64,000 nt of DNA from Perca fluviatilis (lineage: Eukaryota > Chordata > Actinopteri > Perciformes > Percidae): NCBI RefSeq assembly GCF_010015445.1, contig NC_053134.1, positions 9,973,265-10,037,264 on the forward strand, read 5' to 3'. Position numbers and translations under genes: made by a program. Below the pieces are notes generated by a model. That model did not search any database and was not told the DNA's origin. It saw only the letters and a list, made by a program, of their open reading frames with translations. Positions 57,791 to 64,000 of the stretch are shown here, in pieces (position 1 is the first letter of the stretch; each line of letters starts with the position of its first letter).

Positions 57791-59119
57791 GTTTACTTTC
57801 GTTGCCAAAGGTGGGGTTTCTGCAAATAAACAAATCCCATTGTCTCCATGAAGAGCACATACTATATGCTCCGCTTCAGATTGTAATAATCAACCCTATG
57901 AGTACCCTATCATTATACACTGATTATTTAATGGTTTCACTATTTAACGCTGCCCCTTTATTTTAATGTTAATTTGTCTCTCACGAAAACGAAAATCGAG
58001 CATCGAGCCTCCACAGGCAGCCGCTCAGCCCAGTGCATCATGGGAAATCTTTTGGCTCTTTGTATGGCACGGACAGAAAACATCACGACCTCACACTGTA
58101 TGTTTCCTGATCTCTGATCACACTGCTGATTCTGCTGATGAAGTATTTTATGTTCTGAATATTATTGACACAACAAAAGAGTTTTTTTTTTCCCCAGAGT
58201 GCAGGTTTACTGCTGTGACACTGCATGCAGTCCCTCCTCCTGCTCTCTCCTGTGGATTGATCTTAGGCCTGGTGTATGCCCCATGAAAAGACACTTTATC
58301 AACTTCCCGCAACAGTAGATTGGTATCTGGCAGCCATGGCAAAAGCCACAGTCCATGGCTTTCCTGTCTGCTTTGTGGCCTCTCCGCTCTGGTAAACAGG
58401 AAGAGAGCACAATCTGCAGCAGTTTGGCTAAGCTACTGTAGCTTCTGGCTAGCTGTTTCGACTGGACTGTCAATCTGCTGGGCTGTTTGTGTGTACTGTA
58501 TCTGCTTGTCTGTATGCACGTGCATCTGTCTCTCAGTTGAACTTTGTGTCTTTTTTTATTCTTTAAACATATGCCTGTTTCTGCACATAGAGGTTGCATA
58601 TTCAACATTTTTTTAAAGATTATTTTGTAGAGAAATATTACAAATGAACGATGGTTGAATTCCATTTCAGGGTCCTGACTTTATTAAGGAAGTGCTCTGA
58701 TTCGGTTGCTCTGTCTTTTAACTTCCTTTCTACATCTGTAACCTCTAAACCCCCATGTTTTACTGGGACTCTTAAATAGAACGAAGGCATCATTGTTATT
58801 AGTAACACCTGTGGACAAGTCTGTGGAAAACGTCCTATTATGAAAACTAGTCAATAAAAGTATGTGTCTTGTACCTTTCAGTGTATTTGATTATCTTTTT
58901 AAAAAAATATGTTGTAATAAGTTTGTATTTCTTAAATACTTGGCACCAAGCTTTTTCATTTACGACATGTTGAACCGACCCATTCTTACTCTCAACTCGT
59001 CCAATACGGCAGCTAGCTCAGTGGGTCTCAGATTCTGATACCAACACACAAGGCACCCTTTAGCGTCTGTATGAGAGGCACTGGGCTTCGGCTTCGGCTG
59101 CGGCGCTGTGAAATGACGT

Positions 59120-59350
59120 ACCTGTAGTATAAAGATCTAGGCAGGTCGCGGTGGATGTGTCAAACAAACAAACAAAAGACCCAGAAGACCAATATTTGTG
59201 TCCTGTGTGAAACCAAAAGTCAGCACTGACTTACTTATGTCCCGTACGTGATATTAGTATTGTGTTGCTTAAACCTAATCATACCCAACATTATCCTGGA
59301 CTTTGCAAAATTATGCCAAAGGCATACCCAGTGTGTTAAAAAGTATTTTG
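59120..59350. repeat. Fragment related to the 30236/53148 repeat
   Basis: The phrase TGTGTGAAACCAAAAGTCAG and its surroundings resemble the GAGTGAAACCAGAAGTCAAC part of 53148-53640. Short and diverged. Confidence 0.35.
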
Positions 59351-60372
59351 ACAAGTTGGGAGTGAGAATGTGTTGGTTGAACAGAGATAGTCAGCCTACA
59401 TAATCAGCAACCCTTTTATTTCGACCTAATCCAAAGTTTTTACTGCTGTACTTAACACTAAATTTAGATCCTCAGACATCACTTTTGTCTAGGTTCACAA
59501 TCACAACTCAACCAGCTTTACATAAATGAAAGGCGTGTTAAATAACAAATAAAAAATCGGCACATTTTCATAATATTCCCGTTTCAGAGATTTTAAAAAG
59601 CATTGATTTCATACAAATGCTTGACAAATCCAATACAAGTAATGTATGAAAAAAAGCATATTGGTGAATTTAAAAAGAGGTACAGTGTGATGATATATGT
59701 AAACACTGTCAATACATAAATCCTGAATTAATTAATTTGTATGAAATGGATTATCGTGAAAGGACACCTTCACAAATCCTCAAATGAAATGCAGGCAAGC
59801 AGTTCTGAACAGCGACAAGGTATGCTTAGTCAATGAGATTTCAATTGAGTTTCAACCTTTTTAACATTCTGAATGTGCACTATGAGGAAATCGTCTTAGA
59901 AATCTGTTCTTGTCACCTTGGTTGCAAACTTCCGTTGGCTATAAGATTTTGACGTGCAAAGCGCTCTCACCCATGCAAATCCAGAAATTGCTCTTCCGTC
60001 CCATTTCTTTGCTTGTTTTTATTTGTTTGAATGTTTTCTCTACTACATTTTTCTTCTCTTCCCCTGTTGTTTTTGGCAGAATATGCTGCTCCCCAGGGAG
60101 AGAGATGGAAGAAAAGGATTCTATCTCACTTTGTATTATCTTCCTCCATATGTGAGATGGGAATTCATACCAGGCTGGAGAACTTTCTGCTGCGTTTGCA
60201 CATTACATGGCACTGCTCACTCTCTTCTCTGCCTCTGACACAGACTCATAATCAGACCGTTGCTGCCTTCCCTGGCTCAAATCTGCCCTGAGCCAAAACA
60301 CGGTGACAACACATTTTGCCAAAACTGAGTAGAGAGCAGAATCTGAATTTTTGACATTTGTTGAATGTTGGA

Positions 60373-61017
60373 ATGTAGCCAAGTACATTTACTCAAGTAC
60401 AATTGTGAGGTACTTGTATAATTACAATTCTATGCTACTTTATACTTCTACGTAACAACATTTTAGAGTATAGGCATAATTTACAGGGTTACAACCCTGG
60501 CCAGTGCAACCCACCCCAAAAAAACAATTATAATTTCCTTTACATAAATGAAGACATTTGTCCCATAAATTCATGCAGAAAAGGCACAACTTGTTGCAGA
60601 AAAATTCAGCAGAATGCAGGAAATTAAGTGTTTGATGTTCAAAATTTCAATATTGCTCAAAAGTGGAAATCTCAACCCGCCCGATGTTGAACCCAAAATT
60701 ATGCCCTTGTTTTACAGGGAAGTAACATCACCACTGAATTTATTTGACACCTATAAGAACTTTGCAGATTAAGATTTTACATACAAAACATTAAATCACA
60801 TTATGAAAAATGATACACAAAAATGCTGTACACCACACGGATGCATTAATAACCTATTTATAGGGGCCATTGACACATAAGTACTTTTATCTTTGATAAA
60901 TCTCTATCTTTAATACTTACGTGTTTTTACCTAGCTATGATTTTAAAAGATTTTTAGTTGTAATGGAGTATTTATTTTACCTGAGTAAAATATCTAAATA
61001 TTTCTTTCACCACTGCA
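60373..61017 (-). repeat. Dispersed fish repeat with CAGTGGTG end
   Basis: On the - strand it starts GCAGTGGTGAAAGAAATATT (61017) and ends near GTACTTGAGTAAATGTACTT (60402-60383), the order known for a frequent fish repeat. A possible nested insertion at about 60473-60705 is bounded by GGCATAATTT and its inverse. Confidence 0.6.
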
Positions 61018-62010
61018 TTTCACCATATATAAAAAGAGTATGCCTGATGGATTTTGTTGGCACACTCTTTTGGTGACCTAGGGGTTAATTCACTGACCAT
61101 GCCGATTAAAAAATCCCTGGTTCTGCTCTACTCTCCTTTCTCGTCGTTCTCTACTTGAAGGGTTCATTTTTAAAAACAGATCAAATTTGGTGTTGGGTTG
61201 TTCATATTTTTATTTTCATAAATTCATCAATCAAACTAGTGTTGGTTTGATCATTTTTAAATGGATTTCACCTGTTTTCACAAATTAACTCTTCACGGGG
61301 GACAAGTTCATTTGTACTATAGATTCATTTATGATGCAAATCAATTAGTTCAAATGGACAAGAAAGTACTGTATTTTCCTTGCACGTTGCCATAAGATCT
61401 GAGTGTTATACAGTATCAGCCTTTGGACAACTTCAAGGAGGTCATCATCACATGGTGACTGATGATCTGTCAGAAAAATCTGCCTGTAAAGTTTGGCTGG
61501 CCAGCCTAAAAACTTCAAATCGTCTTTTCTTAACCTCATATTTCTGACCTACAAGGGCATAGAGCCATAACTGCAGAAATTGTGGGGTGAGTGCAACAAT
61601 AATACTGTGTGTGGCTCTGGATTACATTATCTTACATTTTTGGGGATTTTTTTATTTAAAAGAACACCACCTGTTTGTCCAGAAAGAATGACCCAAACAA
61701 AATTGCTCCAAACTATTTCATAGACACCAGATTTATTTCTACAAAGCCTTTTGTTTTACCTGAAATCAAGTCTGGCATCCAAACACGCCAAAAACACCCT
61801 GCTCACTCTTGTTCTGCTGAAAGAGAAGGGGGGGGGGACCTCGAGGTTTCTACAGGCATTCATGATGTTTCATTTCTGTCACTCTTTGTTCCCTCTTTTG
61901 CTCCGCAGGGTCTTTGTTTCACCTGGGCTCGACAGCAAAGACACGCAACTCTGAATCTCAGATCGCTCCCAATGCGGCTCTTAGCATTGTCTCCTCCAGA
62001 ATCTGCAAAT

Positions 62011-62080
62011 GACAGATGCTACCTCCATCACAGCAACATGCTGCAGACAGATGCTACCTCCATCACAGCAACATGCTGCA
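62011..62080 (+). repeat. Perfect 35-bp tandem duplication
   Basis: Two identical 35-base units (62011-62045 and 62046-62080), each beginning GACAGATGCTACCTCC and ending AACATGCTGCA. Confidence 0.95.
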
Positions 62081-62879
62081 GTCAGGGGAAACCTATCTCC
62101 CAACCCAAGGTGGCTGTTCAGAATTGCAGATTTGGCCAGGCAGATCTCTGCTCCCAGCCGGGGGTTAGATAGCCTCTCCTCTCTCCATCTTAGTCACTCC
62201 CAAGTCAAACAATTCTGTTTATGTTTTCCATAAGCTCCCTGATCGTGCTGCTGTGGACTGTATCTATGCCATCCCCTGACACAAAAAAGCATACACAATT
62301 CCCCTTCCTGTACACACCTCATTGTGCACAGCAGCCCCTCTTTCTTTTTCCCAGCAACCCCTTTGCTTCTTAGGGCTTATCTTCCAACTGGCAGACATGG
62401 TAAATCACACCTCACATCACGCAGTCTCTCTTCCCAACTGCTTCCCTTTATGTCGGCCACTGTCATCCTCGCTCTGCTTCTCTGTTGCCCTCAGCTCTCA
62501 CACCTCTTAGACTGTCACTCCGCATCCACGCATCTGGCCTTCATTAGAACTGATGCGCACAGGTACGCAGCGCTGCACACATGGCTGCAAAACCAAACAC
62601 CTTTCAACTTGCATACACATACACACACACATACATCCACTATGTGAATATAGACATTTTTATTTAGCCTACATTTTTAACATGAAAAGTTCTTCATCTA
62701 CATTGATATTCCTGCATAATGAAACATGATGCAATTCATCAGTTTGGAATAAGGTTCTTATATTCACAATATAACCAGGATGGCATAAGCAAACAAAATA
62801 GGACTGAATGGAGATTGCGTGTCCAAAGTTGCACAGTCCATGTGATTGAATGTGAGGGATGGGCACTGATATATTGGAG

Positions 62880-62968
62880 GCCTACCTATAGTCCCTCACC
62901 CATTGCATTGTGGGATAGGTTCCATCCCCCACAACTCTGGACAGCAAAAATCAAGAAAATGGATTGTC
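62880..62968 (+). mobile_element. LINE/SINE 3'-tail remnant
   Basis: CATTGTGGGATAGGTTCCAT, CCCCCACAACTCTGGACAGC and AGAAAATGGATTG follow the pattern of a common fish non-LTR 3' end (GGGATAGGCTCCAGCCCCC...GGATGGATGG). Only the tail is recognisable. Confidence 0.5.
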
Positions 62969-64000
62969 ATTGACAACACGTCCTCCAAAAAAACCTTTTT
63001 AACTGCCCTTTGCTCCCAACGGACAAGACTGATTATTATGGCTCTTGGAGGTCTTTAACGTAAACATACATCATTATTGGGCATTTGCTGAAATGACTGA
63101 TGCTGTTGTTATTCTTTGGAGGACACCTACTATAGAACTACTATAAATCCACATACATCTCTATATATTTTAACAGCAGAATCTTGTATTATATATATTT
63201 GCTGGAAAGCATGGTAGAGTCACAGCTAGCGAGTACAGTACAACTTCTCAAGAAACTTCCTGTCACAATGGATTAATGATGTGCTACCGAGTGAAAGATT
63301 TAACAGATTCCTCCTTTGAAAGTCAACTACAGTTTGGCATAACATCTTAAGACAAACAGTCGAGCAGACAGACGTGTTACAGTTGGCGGCACCGCAGCTG
63401 CAGTCAGACATCCTGTAGTAAAAAATAAAATGTAAACGTCTCAGGAGAGCTCCCATATGTCTTATCATTGTAATTTGACTGGCTGTTTGATGAAGTGACA
63501 GTGAGGTTAAGCAAACTTCATGTGCAAACCTTTGTGTGTACACATGTCATCTGCTGAGCATGATAAGGGCGCAGTTTATGACCATTGGCAGCAATTCTGC
63601 ACTCATTATAATCCTGTTTGGACAATGGGACAGTCACATTGGGTTAGTTACATCCTTGTTTACAGAATCAACAAAGGGCATCGACTCACTTGTAATGAAT
63701 CGTGTGCATTCTTATCACCAGTTTTACACCAAGCAGAATGTAATATATTCTACATGCATTCAGGTGGTTATTACCTATATTCTCCCAGTAGCTCAAATCT
63801 TGTGTCAGCTCGGGTTTTCATAACTGCCCATTTCCCGTAGAATGTGGGAAGTGGTGACTTCAGTTTCTTTAAAATGACTATAGAAAGCTAAAAGCATGTA
63901 ATTACAGCTGAATAGTGAGTTAACTTATTCACCTCTAATGCTGTCACTCACTGCTTCAACTTAGCACTTGGGTAGGTGGATTATTATCACACTGATGTGA

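Larger units (their letters stand above)
57791..64000 (-). other. ptn: ptn last intron (partial)
   Basis: About 6.2 kb upstream of the last ptn exon on the - strand, assigned as intron by position. No other ptn exon, RNA gene or credible reading frame is visible. It contains a repeat fragment near 59120, a dispersed repeat at 60373-61017, a 35-bp tandem duplication at 62011 and a LINE-like 3' tail near 62880. The 152-residue (- strand, 58207-58665) and 165-residue (+ strand, 61675-62172) open frames have no domain features and look like chance. Confidence 0.6.

Noticed and set aside
58207..58665. 152-residue - strand frame in the ptn intron
   Set aside because: On the ptn strand, but no similarity to pleiotrophin domains (no CGEWxxC or KYQFG pattern) and no other protein features.
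61675..62172. 165-residue + strand frame
   Set aside because: It starts at a non-ATG codon, runs through the 35-bp tandem duplication and has no recognisable domain.
57791..64000. Further ptn exons
   Set aside because: No - strand segment with the cysteine-rich KYQFG or CGKLTKPK codons next to splice sites was found, so they are presumed outside the window.

Overview
The window is vertebrate nuclear DNA, most likely from a percomorph teleost (spiny-rayed fish). It is about 60% A+T, gene-poor and intron-rich. It is full of perfect (GT)n arrays, a tRNA-derived SINE, hAT and small inverted-repeat DNA elements, and LINE debris of types I recognise from percomorph genomes. A perch-like species is a guess from the repeats and is not proven.

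Only two genes can be supported. The first is an intact, single-exon coding region for the muscarinic acetylcholine receptor M2 (chrm2, + strand, 48095-49609, 504 residues), with a strong splice acceptor 41 bases before its start codon. The second is the last coding exon of pleiotrophin (ptn, - strand, 57696-57751), which encodes the lysine-rich C-terminal tail. The two genes converge tail to tail. As I recall, CHRM2 and PTN are neighbours in the same relative orientation in human, so the context supports both calls.

Layout. 1-48 kb: non-coding DNA, presumably 5' flank and/or 5'-UTR introns of chrm2, carrying a telomere-like hairpin (0.9 kb), a hAT element inserted in a SINE (7.8-9.3 kb), several dispersed fish repeats, a 2.4-kb imperfect inverted repeat (26.9-29.3 kb), a 488-bp TIR element (35.7 kb) and a decayed LINE reverse transcriptase (42 kb). 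46.9-47.8 kb: a second TIR element with another repeat nested in it, ending about 230 bases before the chrm2 coding exon. 48.1-49.6 kb: chrm2. 49.6-57.1 kb: chrm2 3' region with a (GT)50 array starting 40 bases after the stop, a foldback repeat, a second long GT array, and a mosaic local duplication at 52.9-53.1 kb. 57.1-57.75 kb: ptn 3'-UTR and last exon. 57.75-64 kb: ptn intron with more repeat debris.

I found no convincing undescribed system. The items most worth a second look are the UG-repeat 3'-UTR of chrm2, the altered allosteric ECL2 motif of the receptor, the out-of-frame ATG overlapping its start, the 2.4-kb inverted repeat, and the three-piece local duplication. All comparisons with repeat families and mammalian proteins are from memory and by eye; no alignment or database search was run.
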